From Bacteroidales bacterium (lineage in GTDB: Bacteria; Bacteroidota; Bacteroidia; Bacteroidales; Muribaculaceae), in contig DXYS01000018.1 of assembly GCA_019415705.1 (NCBI GenBank), forward strand, positions 25,853 to 89,852: 64,000 nucleotides of DNA, read 5' to 3'. The position numbers and the translations under genes were made by a program. Below are positions 10,801 through 19,626 of this stretch, piece by piece. Below the pieces are notes generated by a model. That model ran no database searches and had not been told where the DNA came from. It was given only the letters and a program-made list of their open reading frames with translations. The stretch's first letter is position 1, and each line of letters starts with the position of its first letter.

Positions 10801-13371
10801 GAAAATGCGGCTGTCGTCGGGCATGGTATTGTCCTTAAGGCTGTAGACGGCGAAATCGTCAAGCGCGGCGACACTGTCGGCCAACGAGCTGTCTACGGCA
10901 GCGGCCGAAAGACGGTAATTGCCGGCAGCCAAACCTATCAGCGATATTGACGAGGCTGATGTTGAGTTTATTACGCCTTCAGCGGCAACATCGGCTGACA
11001 CTTCGTCGTCAGCGCCGACGCGGCGCAGCTGCCATTTGATTTTGATGTCGACGTTTTTGCCGTCGGCGTCGGTCACAATGACCGGGGCCTTGATTGACTC
11101 GGCCGAGTCGTAGGCGTTGTTGATATCGCCGGCAGTGATGGTGTAGGGGCGTCCGGTGGTGAAGTTGCGCGAAGCCTGAGCTATGGAGCTGGCGGCGTCG
11201 GTAACTGTGATTTTGGCGATGAAATTGTCAAATCCCGAGCCGACGAGCAGTGAGTCGCCGACGACGATGCTGAATCGCCCTTCGGCATCAGTGCGGCCCT
11301 CGACGCGGCCGAGAGTGCGAGACGGTGTGAACCAGCGCCAGCGCATCGCGCCGATGATTTCGGCGTCAACAGCAGCCGAGCTGACAGGCATACCGGTATA
11401 AGTAACGGCTTTGCCCGAGAGGGTGACGGAGCCTTTCGACGGCTCGTCGCGGCTGATGCTGAGGTCGGTAAGCTCGAAGACGGGCATGCGGAAGTCAGAG
11501 ACCGTAACGGTCCGCGAGGCGGCATAATTGCCCTTGGCTTTACCGCCGTCGATAAACACAGACAGACGGAACGAGCCGTTGAGACCGGTCTGAGGCGTAA
11601 CGAAACGTCCGTTGACGCGGCCGAGGCGGTCGGTGACAGTAGCGACTGAGTCGACGGTCTGATTGTTGGCGTCATAAAGATATACTTTCACGGCGAGGTC
11701 AGGCGCGACAGTCGCGTTGTTGACATTGTCGCCATAGCCGATAACAGCAGCCCACGCGATGCTGTCGCCGGGATGATAGAGTTGACGATCGGTCAGCATG
11801 ATGCCGCGCACGGTGACATCGTCGTCATCGTCGCGCTCGTAGATGTTGTCAGAAAGATTGTTGAAATTCATTGTCACGCCGTCGCATGTAAAGTGGTAGC
11901 TTACCGATGCCCAGCGGTTTTTGTCGGTGGTTTCCGGCATAGAGGCGCGGATAAGTCCGTCGGCATCAGTTTTGCCGATAACCTTCCACGCGCCGCGAGA
12001 GACTCTACGGCTGACGCTAACGCCGGCGACGGGTTTGCCGCTGACATAGTCGGTGACGGCAAACACACGATTGTCGCCGTCAGAAACCATGACAGGGATT
12101 ATGCGGTTTACACGTATGCACACGGCGTTGTTGATGCTGCCCTGACGGCCGTCAAGGCTTGACAGTAGCATGTAGTAGCCCGGCTGATCGAGCGTGACAG
12201 ACACCGTTGTATCGCCTAAGGCGGTAGTACTGCCGGTGTTGAAGTCGTGTTTAGCTATGGTCCGCAGCGAGGCGGTCGAAAGTTTGCTGCGGTTGGCGAA
12301 CTGTTCGGCGGTCAGTTTATAGATTGTGAAACCGCATTTCCCGGAGAAGCCGTATTTTAACTTTACGTCAAACACGTTGCCGGGAGCGACAATCGACGGC
12401 GCTGTGACCTCGACATTGGGGCGTGTCAGGCGGTTGAGCGCATTTTGCAGCGAGTTGGCCCAGAGGCCGTCAGGGCGGTTGGCAAGCGTCTTGCGCAGTG
12501 CGTCGACCAGCCATGCCTCATCTTTGGAGTATTCGTAATAGCGGTCGGCGACGCGGCTTAGGACATAGTCTGCCTCGGGATTGGCGCGGTTGTCTAAATA
12601 TAGCTGTTCAAGCGGGTTGCGTCTCTTCTGTGAGTCGCCGAGGCCATCTTCGCTCTCTTCCTCAGGCATCTCGACGCAGAGAGCCGTCATCCAATAGAAA
12701 TATGGCGCTGAGCCTTTCTGCGAGACCTCCGCTGCAGCGCGGATTATCTCACGGCGACGTTCGTCATTGCCCAAAGAGCTAAATGTATCGGCCGCTTTGC
12801 GGCTTACAAAGTCGGCGACTGTCGGGAAATATTTATATGTCATCGAGTTGGCGCTGATGACCTTTTCGTAGTCGCGCAAGGGGGTGCGCGGCTCAGCGGC
12901 TATGTCGGCAAGGGTCTTGTCGCAGAGGCGTGTGATTACGGTCTTGAACTGACGGCCTGACCACTCCGTGATGTCGGTCGGGATGGGCTCGTCAGGGGTA
13001 TTGACGCGGTCATACTGCCAGCGTTGCTGATTGTATATGTTCATCAGAAGTTCGGCCTGCATCGTCTCTAAAAGGACGCGTGTGGCCGGCAGGCGCTTGT
13101 TGTCAGAAGCTTGCGAGGCAATCAGCGGCAGCATAGTCGAGAGGCTGTCGGAGTTGATTTCGCCGGTGGCAACTGTCATGTCAAGCAGTGATTTGATTAA
13201 GCTGATGTCGGCGTCAAGGCCTTTGAGCACAGCCGCTGAGTCATATGCGCGGCGAGAGTCGGCGATAACGGTCTTTGGATAGGCGAAGTCAGGCTTGCTT
13301 TGAGCCTGAAGTGTCGCCGGGACAATAAGCAGCAGCGTCAAGGCGAGGGCAATCAATCGTTTCATAAGCAT
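7804..13371 (-). CDS. Alpha-2-macroglobulin family protein (bacterial, thioester-less type)
   Basis: An 1855-residue secreted or periplasmic protein with a signal peptide (MLMKRLIALALTLLL...AQ). Around residue 520 is an MG2-like segment (GIMLTDRQLYHPGDSI). Around residue 1137 is the A2M signature region (FWMPELVIGADGKAELTF, then VPDAVTTWAVKAFAWTD). From about 1330 on there is an alpha/alpha-toroid-like domain (DGGWAWGDWSDKSSQWVTN). Bacterial macroglobulins are thought to trap proteases and guard the envelope. The classical thioester motif (CxEQ) is not visible. A second ATG at 13365 is possible. It is flanked by terminators on both sides, so it is probably a single-gene unit. Confidence 0.88.
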   Translation of the reverse strand: MLMKRLIALALTLLLIVPATLQAQSKPDFAYPKTVIADSRRAYDSAAVLKGLDADISLIKSLLDMTVATGEINSDSLSTMLPLIASQASDNKRLPATRVLLETMQAELLMNIYNQQRWQYDRVNTPDEPIPTDITEWSGRQFKTVITRLCDKTLADIAAEPRTPLRDYEKVISANSMTYKYFPTVADFVSRKAADTFSSLGNDERRREIIRAAAEVSQKGSAPYFYWMTALCVEMPEEESEDGLGDSQKRRNPLEQLYLDNRANPEADYVLSRVADRYYEYSKDEAWLVDALRKTLANRPDGLWANSLQNALNRLTRPNVEVTAPSIVAPGNVFDVKLKYGFSGKCGFTIYKLTAEQFANRSKLSTASLRTIAKHDFNTGSTTALGDTTVSVTLDQPGYYMLLSSLDGRQGSINNAVCIRVNRIIPVMVSDGDNRVFAVTDYVSGKPVAGVSVSRRVSRGAWKVIGKTDADGLIRASMPETTDKNRWASVSYHFTCDGVTMNFNNLSDNIYERDDDDDVTVRGIMLTDRQLYHPGDSIAWAAVIGYGDNVNNATVAPDLAVKVYLYDANNQTVDSVATVTDRLGRVNGRFVTPQTGLNGSFRLSVFIDGGKAKGNYAASRTVTVSDFRMPVFELTDLSISRDEPSKGSVTLSGKAVTYTGMPVSSAAVDAEIIGAMRWRWFTPSRTLGRVEGRTDAEGRFSIVVGDSLLVGSGFDNFIAKITVTDAASSIAQASRNFTTGRPYTITAGDINNAYDSAESIKAPVIVTDADGKNVDIKIKWQLRRVGADDEVSADVAAEGVINSTSASSISLIGLAAGNYRLSAAAVDSSLADSVAALDDFAVYSLKDNTMPDDSRIFVPRTLVDCPADGKVEILYGTPTADTYVYIVTDNGAERRVSLTRCDAGFHRVTVDMPEAQTDGKAMLFAVCDGRTYRAEIRLRGYDRRKLTLEGESMRDHLTPGSEERWTLKLSDWQRRMTSGGLIATMYNKALDALESMSWAQSFGLYIPSSSVSLSTVYNHGQSTSERKNIKTLKAFSLSLPDFDPALNPFYISNRIYGSRARMYNKSAMGALSGAVAELAVEECEEEVTADAAAPMPPMAADNAVEIAEAKTSDGGNAAEPQPEAEFAYRDSEVLQGFWMPELVIGADGKAELTFTVPDAVTTWAVKAFAWTDDLRAAAYDRDFVASKPVMVIPQLPRFLRTGDKARVVATVYNNSGESAAVNSVIELFDTDTRRVISSSTVTDSIAADGSALVSIDIEAPAGVSSIGYRVRSTLGAFTDGEQSAIAILPATEPVIESKPFYLNPGDSVYTTDIADSKDLTATLDYTDNPAWTIITQLPGLAKGESVTATGAAARLFGAATAAGLVRDNKDIASVLKAWSTDPSSTAMLSRLTKDESLKVATLDETPWAEAAASDTRRMARLALLLDPTECQRNISRSIETLKKLNRNDGGWAWGDWSDKSSQWVTNVVLQNLGRLKSAGYLPDDKALAEMIDRAIDYYVSSLDERVKTDRALTFIASMFPEHKFNLRGDRIIKATLQSIATGWQKGDLWSKACDALMLNSLGYKSTARQILTSISQFGQSSKDKGLSLPSVKNVNDYADILWAYGVISPEAKEIDSMRQWLVLRAQATDDLGSTDPTRLIAAFAKTGSRWLTTGRNADISIDGRGLKPDSVEYATGHIVMRLAPDATGKSLTINRLNADAPAYGAVISQYEADPAKVKAVKTSDLSVEKRLTALRDGRWQFVDEVRAGERIRVLLTIKNTRDLEYVTVIDRRAACLEPVDQLPGMVWSGSVGFYRENLDSSTNLFINYLPKGTWQLTVEMTASLSGTFTTGICTVQSQLAPSITAHSAGARLICR

Positions 13372-13403
13372 TTTTATGATGTCGGGTTAACGGACTCGTG
13401 TGT

Positions 13404-13450
13404 TAAAAAAACATCAGGTCTCCGAGCCCCTTTAATGGCTTAGAGACCTG
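13404..13450 (-). terminator. Strong Rho-independent terminator after fumarase
   Basis: Arms CAGGTCTC (13415-13422) and GAGACCTG (13443-13450), with inner AGCC/GGCT pairing, are followed on the minus strand by ATGTTTTTTTAA. This is a classical stem plus U-tract just after the fumarase stop. Confidence 0.88.
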
Positions 13451-13487
13451 ATTTATTAAAAGGTTTAATCTTTATGATTGTTCAATC

Positions 13488-15137
13488 TTACTTTGCCAGA
13501 CCGCAAGACTTGCATTTCTCCGAAATTTCGGTGAAGAAATCGTTGCCTTTGTTGTCGACGAGGATGAATGCGGGGAAATCCTCGACCTCGATTTTCCAGA
13601 TGGCCTCCATGCCTAATTCGGGGTACTCCAAGAGCTCGACGCTCTTGATGGAGTTCTGGGCGAGCACGGCCGCCGGACCGCCGATAGAGCCGAGATAGAA
13701 ACCGCCGTGTTTCTTGCATGCGTCAGTGACCTGTTTAGAGCGGTTGCCCTTGGCAATCATGACCATAGAGCCGCCGGCGCTCTGGAACTGGTCGACGTAG
13801 CTGTCCATGCGGCCTGCGGTCGTCGGGCCGAACGAGCCTGACGGCATGCCGGCGGGAGTCTTGGCCGGCCCTGCGTAGTAGATGGGATGGTCCTTGAGAT
13901 ACTGGGGCATGGGTTCGCCGCGGTCGAGACGCTCTTTGATTTTGGCGTGGGCGATGTCGCGGCCTACGATGATGGTGCCGTTGAGCGACAGACGTGTCGA
14001 CACGGGGTATTTGTCAAGTTCGGCGAGAATTTCGGGCATCGGGCGGTTGAGGTCGATTTTGACGACTTCGCCTTCGCCTTTCTTGCGATATTCCTCGGGG
14101 ATGAGCTCGCCGGGATTGCTGTCTAATTTCTCAATCCACAGACCTTCGCGGTTGATTTTGGCTTTGACGTTGCGGTCGGCCGAGCAGCTCACACCGAGAC
14201 CGACGGGGCAAGATGCGCCGTGGCGCGGCAGACGGATGACGCGGATGTCGTGGGCGAAGTATTTGCCGCCGAACTGTGCACCCAAGCCGAGGCACTCGGC
14301 CTCTTTCTTGAGTTGTTTCTCAAGCTCGATGTCGCGGAAAGCGTGGCCGAGTTCGTTGCCCTTTGTGGGGAGCGAGTCGTAGTATTTGACAGAGGCTTTT
14401 TTGACCGTGGCGAGGTTCATCTCGGCCGATGTGCCGCCGATGACGAATGCGATGTGGTAGGGCGGACAAGCAGCCGTGCCGAGCGATTTCATCTTCTCGA
14501 CGAGGAAGGGCAGCAGAGTCTTGGGGTTGATGAGTGCCTTGGTCTCCTGATAGAGATAGGTCTTGTTGGCCGAGCCGCCGCCTTTAGCCACGAAGAGGAA
14601 ATGGTATTCGTCGCCCTCTGAGGCATGGATGTCAATCTGAGCCGGGAGGTTGCAGCCGGTGTTGACCTCGTCATACATGTTGAGAGGTGCGTTCTGGCTG
14701 TAGCGCAGATTGTCGGTGGTGTATGTGAGATAGACGCCCTCTGAGATGCGCTCCTCGTCGTCGCAGCCGGTGTAGACATTCTGGCCTTTCTCACCGTGGA
14801 CGATGGCTGTGCCGGTGTCCTGACAGAATGGCAGCTGGCCTTTGGCGGCGACCTCGGCGTTGCGCAGCATGGTCAGAGCGACAAATTTGTCATTGTCGCT
14901 GGCCTCGGGGTCGGAGAGGATTTTTGCAACCATGGCGTTATGCTCGCGGCGGAGCATGAATGCGTTGTCATGGGTTGCCTGACGGGCGAGCACGGTCAGA
15001 GCCTGCGGGTCGACGACAAGGAACTCGTGGCCGCCCCAGTTTTCGACTTTGACGTAGTCTGAGGTCAGGTGATAGTACTCTGTGGTGTCGGGCCCGAGCG
15101 GGAACATCTTCTGATACTTAAACGGTTTTGTTGGCAT
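13488..15137 (-). CDS. Class I (iron-sulfur) fumarate hydratase
   Basis: A 549-residue single-chain class I fumarase that interconverts fumarate and malate with a 4Fe-4S cluster. The cysteine motifs are present: [19 protein letters not shown] and [12 protein letters not shown]. The C-terminal beta domain carries [14 protein letters not shown] and [12 protein letters not shown]. The start is at MPTKPFKYQ (15137); a longer frame to 15191 adds an implausible basic tail. A TAnnTTTG box (15189-15196 on this strand) lies about 50 bases upstream. It is divergent from serC and is followed by a strong terminator, so it is expressed on its own. In anaerobes of this group it serves the reductive branch to succinate. 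Confidence 0.96.
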   Translation of the reverse strand: MPTKPFKYQKMFPLGPDTTEYYHLTSDYVKVENWGGHEFLVVDPQALTVLARQATHDNAFMLRREHNAMVAKILSDPEASDNDKFVALTMLRNAEVAAKGQLPFCQDTGTAIVHGEKGQNVYTGCDDEERISEGVYLTYTTDNLRYSQNAPLNMYDEVNTGCNLPAQIDIHASEGDEYHFLFVAKGGGSANKTYLYQETKALINPKTLLPFLVEKMKSLGTAACPPYHIAFVIGGTSAEMNLATVKKASVKYYDSLPTKGNELGHAFRDIELEKQLKKEAECLGLGAQFGGKYFAHDIRVIRLPRHGASCPVGLGVSCSADRNVKAKINREGLWIEKLDSNPGELIPEEYRKKGEGEVVKIDLNRPMPEILAELDKYPVSTRLSLNGTIIVGRDIAHAKIKERLDRGEPMPQYLKDHPIYYAGPAKTPAGMPSGSFGPTTAGRMDSYVDQFQSAGGSMVMIAKGNRSKQVTDACKKHGGFYLGSIGGPAAVLAQNSIKSVELLEYPELGMEAIWKIEVEDFPAFILVDNKGNDFFTEISEKCKSCGLAK

Positions 15138-15188
15138 GACGTTGATGTAATTGTGTTTATGCGGTTTGTTATATGTTTTCTCTGCTCG

Positions 15189-15196
15189 CAAAGATA
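15189..15196 (-). promoter_or_regulatory. -7 box (TATCTTTG) for fumarase
   Basis: The minus strand reads TATCTTTG, matching the Bacteroidetes -7 element, about 50 bases before the start codon. No convincing TTTG is found at the -33 position. Confidence 0.45.
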
Positions 15197-15237
15197 ACTA
15201 ATTTAATACAACACCCGACTAAAATTTAAAGACAAAA

Positions 15238-15269
15238 TTTGCACTTGACCCGATTCGTTGCTAAATTTG
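15238..15269 (+). promoter_or_regulatory. serC-serA promoter (TTTG-N20-TAAATTTG)
   Basis: TTTG at 15238-15241, exactly 20 bases, then TAAATTTG at 15262-15269: a full Bacteroidetes -33/-7 match. Predicted transcription start is near 15275, giving a leader of about 80 bases before serC. Confidence 0.75.
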
Positions 15270-15354
15270 CATCATAGTTGTCAGGGGGCGCCTTCCCTCA
15301 TAAGTTTGGATGTGCGTGACTGTCTGACCTGTTTTAACCAATATTCCTTTGTGT

Positions 15355-16425
15355 ATGAAGAAACATAACTTCTATGCCGGTCCGTCGATACTCAGCGAGT
15401 ACACCATCAAGAATACGGCCGGTGCAATCCTTGATTTCGCTGACACCGGTCTTTCGATTCTCGAAGTGTCTCACCGCAGCAAAGAGTTTCAGGCTGTCAT
15501 CGACGAGGCATCTGCTTTAGTCAAAGAGCTTTTGGAAGTGCCCGAGGGTTACAGTGTGCTCTGGCTCGGAGGCGGTGCGTCCATGCAGTTCTGCATGATT
15601 CCTTTCAACCTGCTGAAAACCAAAGCCTCTTATCTCGACACCGGCACATGGGCCTCTAACGCCATCAAAGAGGCACGCCTTTTCGGCGAGGTTGACGTAG
15701 TGGCTTCGTCTAAAGACGCCAACTACACTTTCATACCCAAAGGATATGAAATCCCCGCAGATTCAGACTACTTCCACTTTACAACCAACAACACTATCTA
15801 TGGCACAGAGATGCGCTATGATCCGGACGCTCCCTGCCGTCTTATCGCCGATATGAGTTCGGATATTTTCTCGCGCCCGATTGACGTTGCCAAATACGAC
15901 GCCATCTACGCCGGTGCTCAGAAAAACCTCGCTCCCGCCGGTGTGACCATCGTCATTGTCCGCGACGACGCTCTCGGTCATGTCGACCGTCCCATCCCCA
16001 CGATGCTCGACTATCGCACTCATGTCAAGAAAGGCTCGATGTTCAACACACCTCCCGTGCTGCCTATCTTCTCGGCTCTCCAGACACTCCGTTACTATAA
16101 GATGCTCGGCGGCATCAAAGAACTTGAACGCCGCGACCTCGAGAAAGCAGCCCTGCTCTATGACGCCATCGACGACAGCCGCATGTTTGAAGGCACAGTC
16201 ACCGAGACCGCTGACCGCTCTATCATGAACGTATGCTTCGTCATGAGAGAGGAGTATCGCGAGCTTGAGAAAGACTTCCTCGACTTCGCGTCTGCCCGCG
16301 GCATCGTAGGCATCAAGGGTCACCGCTCGGTAGGCGGTTTCCGCGCTTCGCTCTACAACGCCATGCCCATCGACAGCGTCAGAGTGCTTGTCGAGGCCAT
16401 GAAGGATTTCGAGGCCACTCGCTAA
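15355..16425 (+). CDS. serC: Phosphoserine aminotransferase
   Basis: A 356-residue fold-type I PLP enzyme that converts 3-phosphohydroxypyruvate and glutamate to phosphoserine, the second step of serine synthesis (and the matching step in vitamin B6 synthesis). Typical motifs are NFYAGPSIL at the N-terminus, [18 protein letters not shown], the PLP-lysine loop [13 protein letters not shown], and [15 protein letters not shown] near the end. The start is MKKHNFYAG; the frame opens two codons earlier. It is followed 21 bases later by serA, forming a two-gene serine operon. Confidence 0.97.
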   Translation: MKKHNFYAGPSILSEYTIKNTAGAILDFADTGLSILEVSHRSKEFQAVIDEASALVKELLEVPEGYSVLWLGGGASMQFCMIPFNLLKTKASYLDTGTWASNAIKEARLFGEVDVVASSKDANYTFIPKGYEIPADSDYFHFTTNNTIYGTEMRYDPDAPCRLIADMSSDIFSRPIDVAKYDAIYAGAQKNLAPAGVTIVIVRDDALGHVDRPIPTMLDYRTHVKKGSMFNTPPVLPIFSALQTLRYYKMLGGIKELERRDLEKAALLYDAIDDSRMFEGTVTETADRSIMNVCFVMREEYRELEKDFLDFASARGIVGIKGHRSVGGFRASLYNAMPIDSVRVLVEAMKDFEATR

Positions 16426-16446
16426 ACCCGTTAAAGACTATAAGAT

Positions 16447-17367
16447 ATGACAAAGATACTTGTAGCGACAGAGAAACCTTTTGCAAAGGTTGCGGTCGAC
16501 GGCATACGCCGTGTCGCCGAAGAGGCCGGCATGGAGCTTGCTCTGCTTGAGAAATATACCTCACGCGATGAGCTGCTTAAGGCTGTCGCCGATGCTGACG
16601 CGCTCATCGTGCGCAGCGACAAAATCGGCGAGGACGTATTCAAGGCAGCTCCCCGTCTCAAAATCGTCGTGCGCGCCGGCGCCGGCTATGACAATATCGA
16701 CCTCAAGGCAGCCACTGCCGCCGGCGTGATTGTCGAGAACACTCCCGGTCAGAACTCCAACGCCGTCGCCGAACTCGTCTTCGGCCTCATGGTGATGGCC
16801 GCACGCCACTCCTACACCGGCGTCTCGGGCTTTGAGCTCAAAGGCAAACGCCTCGGCATACAGGCCTTCGGTCAGGTTGGCCGCAATGTGGCCCGCATCG
16901 CCAAAGGTTTCGGCATGGAGGTTTCGGCCGTCGATCCCTTCTGCCCTGACGAGGTTATGAAAGAGGCCGGCGTAGAGCCCTGCCACAGTGTCGCCGAGCT
17001 TTACCGCGACAACCAGTTCGTGTCAATCAACATCCCGGCCACACCCGAGACCATCCGCTCGATTGGCTACGACCTGCTCGTCTCGATGCCTGCTAATGCC
17101 GTTGTCATCAACACAGCCCGTAAGGAGGTCATCGACGAAGAAGGCCTTGCACGCGCTCTCGAGGCACGCGCTGACCTCAAATACTTCGCCGATGTCAAAC
17201 CTGACTGCGCTGACGAGCTTGATGCCCGTTCCCCCGGCCGCGTGTTCTTCACACCCAAGAAGATGGGCGCTCAGACCGCCGAGGCCAACATCAACGCCGG
17301 CATCGCTGCCGCCCGTCAGATTGTGGCTTTCGTCAAGGACGGCTCAGACCGTTTCCGCGTCAACTGA
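16447..17367 (+). CDS. serA: D-3-phosphoglycerate dehydrogenase (short, ACT-less form)
   Basis: A 306-residue NAD-dependent 2-hydroxyacid dehydrogenase catalysing the first step of serine synthesis. The NAD loop is AFGQVGR (140-146), the catalytic arginine lies in NTARKE (R225), and the substrate-domain motif is VRAGAGYDNID. It stops after the catalytic domain, with no ACT regulatory domain, as is usual in Bacteroidales. The usual catalytic histidine (TPH) is replaced by lysine (TPK, K271). From memory, this His-to-Lys change also occurs in the Entamoeba-type enzyme. It is paired with serC. Confidence 0.95.
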   Translation: MTKILVATEKPFAKVAVDGIRRVAEEAGMELALLEKYTSRDELLKAVADADALIVRSDKIGEDVFKAAPRLKIVVRAGAGYDNIDLKAATAAGVIVENTPGQNSNAVAELVFGLMVMAARHSYTGVSGFELKGKRLGIQAFGQVGRNVARIAKGFGMEVSAVDPFCPDEVMKEAGVEPCHSVAELYRDNQFVSINIPATPETIRSIGYDLLVSMPANAVVINTARKEVIDEEGLARALEARADLKYFADVKPDCADELDARSPGRVFFTPKKMGAQTAEANINAGIAAARQIVAFVKDGSDRFRVN

Positions 17368-17394
17368 TAATTATAGATATTATATAAAATGAGT

Positions 17395-17428
17395 GAAGGC
17401 GCCGTCACAATGACGGCGCCTTCGTTTT
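17395..17428. terminator. Bidirectional terminator between serA and the outer-membrane protein gene
   Basis: A perfect 13-base stem GAAGGCGCCGTCA / TGACGGCGCCTTC with a CAA loop is followed by GTTTT on the plus strand. On the minus strand an AT-rich stretch containing TTTT follows, so it can end both convergent units. Confidence 0.9.
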
Positions 17429-17451
17429 ATGCGTTGTAGTGTAATCGCGAA

Positions 17452-18087
17452 TTAGAACAGCCATGCAGCGGTGACTGTCCAATAGCGGTTTTTGCCGTCG
17501 ATTTTCGGACCGTTATAATCGCTGACAGCCTTTAGGGTGTTAGTCAGACCGAGACCGTAGCTTGCGCCGATCTGCAGATGCTTGATAAGCTCGACACCGA
17601 AGCCGAAGTTCCACGCCACATCAACAGATTTGTTGCTGACTGCATCAGATATGGCCTTCTTGGAGGTCAGGAACGCGAAACTCGGACCTGTGAAGAGATA
17701 GGGACGGATGATATTGCCGACAAGGGGCACACCGATTTTCCATTTCAGGTTGATGGGTATCTCGATATAGTCGCGTTTATTGAGGTTGTCGCCTATTTCC
17801 TCTACAGGCGTGCCGGTGCCGTCGATATAATTTTCTGTGGCTTTGAAATAACGATGCACATACATCACCGAAGCGTCAAAGCCGATGCCTGCCACCGGCA
17901 GCATAAGCTCTGCCTGCAGACCGGCGGTGAAGCCGGCGCGGTTATCTGATTTAAAGACACTTTCGTTAAATTTCATGGAGTTGACATTCATGCCGATGCG
18001 TGGGCCGATTTTAAACTGGGCCGCTGCGGGGAGCGCCATTACCGTTGCGGCCATGAGCGCTAAAGCGATGCGTTTCAATGCTTTCAT
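17452..18087 (-). CDS. Outer-membrane beta-barrel protein (PorT-like family)
   Basis: A 211-residue protein with a signal peptide (hydrophobic residues 6-23, ending AAAQ) and alternating amphipathic strands. Motifs such as KIGPRIGMN, FTAGLQAEL and YLFTGPSFAF, and the terminal aromatic residue (AAWLF), fit an eight-stranded outer-membrane barrel of the OMP_b-brl_2 type common in Bacteroidetes. A TATCTTTG box (18136-18143) sits about 50 bases upstream. The specific cargo or role cannot be read from sequence. It is convergent with serA across a shared terminator. Confidence 0.85.
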   Translation of the reverse strand: MKALKRIALALMAATVMALPAAAQFKIGPRIGMNVNSMKFNESVFKSDNRAGFTAGLQAELMLPVAGIGFDASVMYVHRYFKATENYIDGTGTPVEEIGDNLNKRDYIEIPINLKWKIGVPLVGNIIRPYLFTGPSFAFLTSKKAISDAVSNKSVDVAWNFGFGVELIKHLQIGASYGLGLTNTLKAVSDYNGPKIDGKNRYWTVTAAWLF

Positions 18088-18135
18088 CTCTTAAAAAATG
18101 TTTGGTTACGTTTTTTGTCATGTGTTTGATTGTCG

Positions 18136-18143
18136 CAAAGATA
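18136..18143 (-). promoter_or_regulatory. -7 box (TATCTTTG) for the outer-membrane protein gene
   Basis: The minus strand matches TAnnTTTG, about 50 bases before the start codon. The -33 box is not clear. Confidence 0.45.
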
Positions 18144-18200
18144 AGCTAAAAAATGTTTTATACTAAAATTTTACCGCATTTTTTGTATCTTCGCATCATT

Positions 18201-18521
18201 ATGACTGACTCACAACGCCTCGAAATCGAAGAAAAAGCCGTCGCCATGCTGCGCACGGTTTTCGACCCCGAAATACCCGTCGACATCTATAGTCTCGGCC
18301 TCGTATACCGCATCGAGCTAACCGATGACGGTACTCTCGACATTGACATGACACTCACAGCGCCAAACTGTCCTGCGGCAGACTTCATAATCGAGGATGC
18401 CCGCTACAAGTTAGAGTCTATCGAGGGCGTAAAGGCTGTAAACATCAATCTCGTCTTTGAGCCCGAGTGGACCAAAGACATGATGAGTGAGGAGGCCAAA
18501 TTAGAGCTCGGTTTCCTTTGA
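18201..18521 (+). CDS. MIP18/DUF59-family Fe-S assembly-related protein
   Basis: A 106-residue protein of the MIP18 (DUF59, PaaD-like) family, which is linked to iron-sulfur cluster assembly and target maturation. Family motifs seen are VFDPEIPVDIYSLGLVY near the N-terminus and LTAPNCPAADFI, which contains the conserved cysteine. The start is MTDSQRLEIEE at 18201. The frame opens 16 codons earlier, but that region holds the promoter-like TATCTTCG (18186-18193), so the mRNA leader must be nearly absent. It is followed 17 bases later by lpxH. Confidence 0.9.
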   Translation: MTDSQRLEIEEKAVAMLRTVFDPEIPVDIYSLGLVYRIELTDDGTLDIDMTLTAPNCPAADFIIEDARYKLESIEGVKAVNINLVFEPEWTKDMMSEEAKLELGFL

Positions 18522-18538
18522 TAAAAACCTCACAGCCG

Positions 18539-19315
18539 ATGAGCCGCGACAAGACATATTTTCTGAGCGACCTGCACCTCGGTGCGCGCTATCTCGACCG
18601 TCCGCATGAGCGCGAGCGCGTGATTGCCGACTTCCTCGAGAGTATAGCCGACGACGCAGAGACGCTGTATCTTGTCGGCGATGTGCTCGACTACTGGTAT
18701 GAGTACCGCACGGTTGCGCCGCGCGGCTATCTGCGCTTTTTCGGCGCTCTCGCGTCGCTTGCCGACCATGGTGTCCGGATAGTATGGCTCACGGGCAACC
18801 ATGACATCTGGCTCTTTGACTATCTGCGTGATGAGATAGGGCTGACTGTCGTCGACGGATCGGTTGACACGGTTATCGACGGTCGCCGTTTCTTTATCTC
18901 CCACGGCGACGGCCTCGGGCGTCTCAAACCATCGTTCCGTTTTATCCGGGCGATGTTCCGCAACCGTTTTTGCCAATGGCTTTACGGCGGCATACATCCG
19001 CGCTGGACTGTAGCCTTCGCACACCGCTGGAGCTCGTCGAGCCGTGGCTATGACAGCACGCGGCCGCCTGTCTATGAGGGCGAGATGCGCCGTAGTGTCG
19101 AGGAATGGGCCCGCGGTTTTGTCGCAGACAATCCTGATGTTGACTACATCGTTCTCGGTCATCATCATGTGATGGTTGACGAGCCTGTCGGAGACGGTTG
19201 CCGTCTTGTGATACTCGGCGACTGGATATATAATTTCAGTTATGCTGTCTTTGACGGCTCGGAGCTGAAATTAAAGCAATTTGCAAGCGCAATTGATAAA
19301 TTTAACAAAACTTAA
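18539..19315 (+). CDS. lpxH: UDP-2,3-diacylglucosamine diphosphatase (LpxH)
   Basis: A 258-residue calcineurin-like metallophosphoesterase that removes UMP from UDP-diacylglucosamine in lipid A synthesis at the inner membrane. All metal-binding blocks are present: SDLHLGARY, GDVLDYWYEY, TGNHDIW, FISHGDG and VLGHHHV. The ATG at 18539 (MSRDKTYFLSD) is preferred over an in-frame TTG at 18518 that would overlap the previous gene. It is probably cotranscribed with the MIP18 gene. No terminator immediately follows; the first clear one is at 19537-19568. Confidence 0.93.
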   Translation: MSRDKTYFLSDLHLGARYLDRPHERERVIADFLESIADDAETLYLVGDVLDYWYEYRTVAPRGYLRFFGALASLADHGVRIVWLTGNHDIWLFDYLRDEIGLTVVDGSVDTVIDGRRFFISHGDGLGRLKPSFRFIRAMFRNRFCQWLYGGIHPRWTVAFAHRWSSSSRGYDSTRPPVYEGEMRRSVEEWARGFVADNPDVDYIVLGHHHVMVDEPVGDGCRLVILGDWIYNFSYAVFDGSELKLKQFASAIDKFNKT

Positions 19316-19384
19316 CTGATAGGATCCTGTCGGTGTCACAATATCGATATTTGATAAACGTTTATTAAACAAATAATTATATGA

Positions 19385-19568
19385 AATTGCTTTGCTCGGG
19401 GATGCGACTTATGTTAGAAAAACATGTCGCAAAACATATAAAAATATTTGGTTTCGCCCCGAAAAAGGCTGACCTTTGTGTCACAAACCTAAAACAATCT
19501 TTTTTACCTTAGAAATTGTACCTATTGGAAACCTCTAAAAAAGGAGCTCAGTGATGAGTTCCTTTTTT
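19385..19568 (+). ncRNA. Candidate structured small RNA with intrinsic terminator
   Basis: The stretch 19316-19732 has no convincing gene. Within it are a closing helix CGGGG (19397-19401) / CCCCG (19457-19461) enclosing two hairpins: TGCGAC-TT-ATGTT / AACAT-GTCGCA (19403-19431), and AAAC-ATAT / ATAT-TT-GGTTT (19432-19454). A strong terminator lies at 19537-19568. TTTG at 19350 with a 20-base spacing to TAATTATA is a poor but possible promoter. This could equally be a long 3' untranslated region of lpxH. I do not recognise the RNA family. Confidence 0.45.
19537..19568 (+). terminator. Rho-independent terminator
   Basis: Arms AAAAAAGGAGCTCA and TGAGTTCCTTTTTT with a GTGA loop (one G-T wobble) give a stem plus long U-tract on the plus strand. 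The A-run on the other arm could make it bidirectional. Confidence 0.85.
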
Positions 19569-19626
19569 GTTAGGCACATATTAGGGGGCAGCGGGAGCCG
19601 TCAAAGCACGGCGTTAATGTAGGAGC

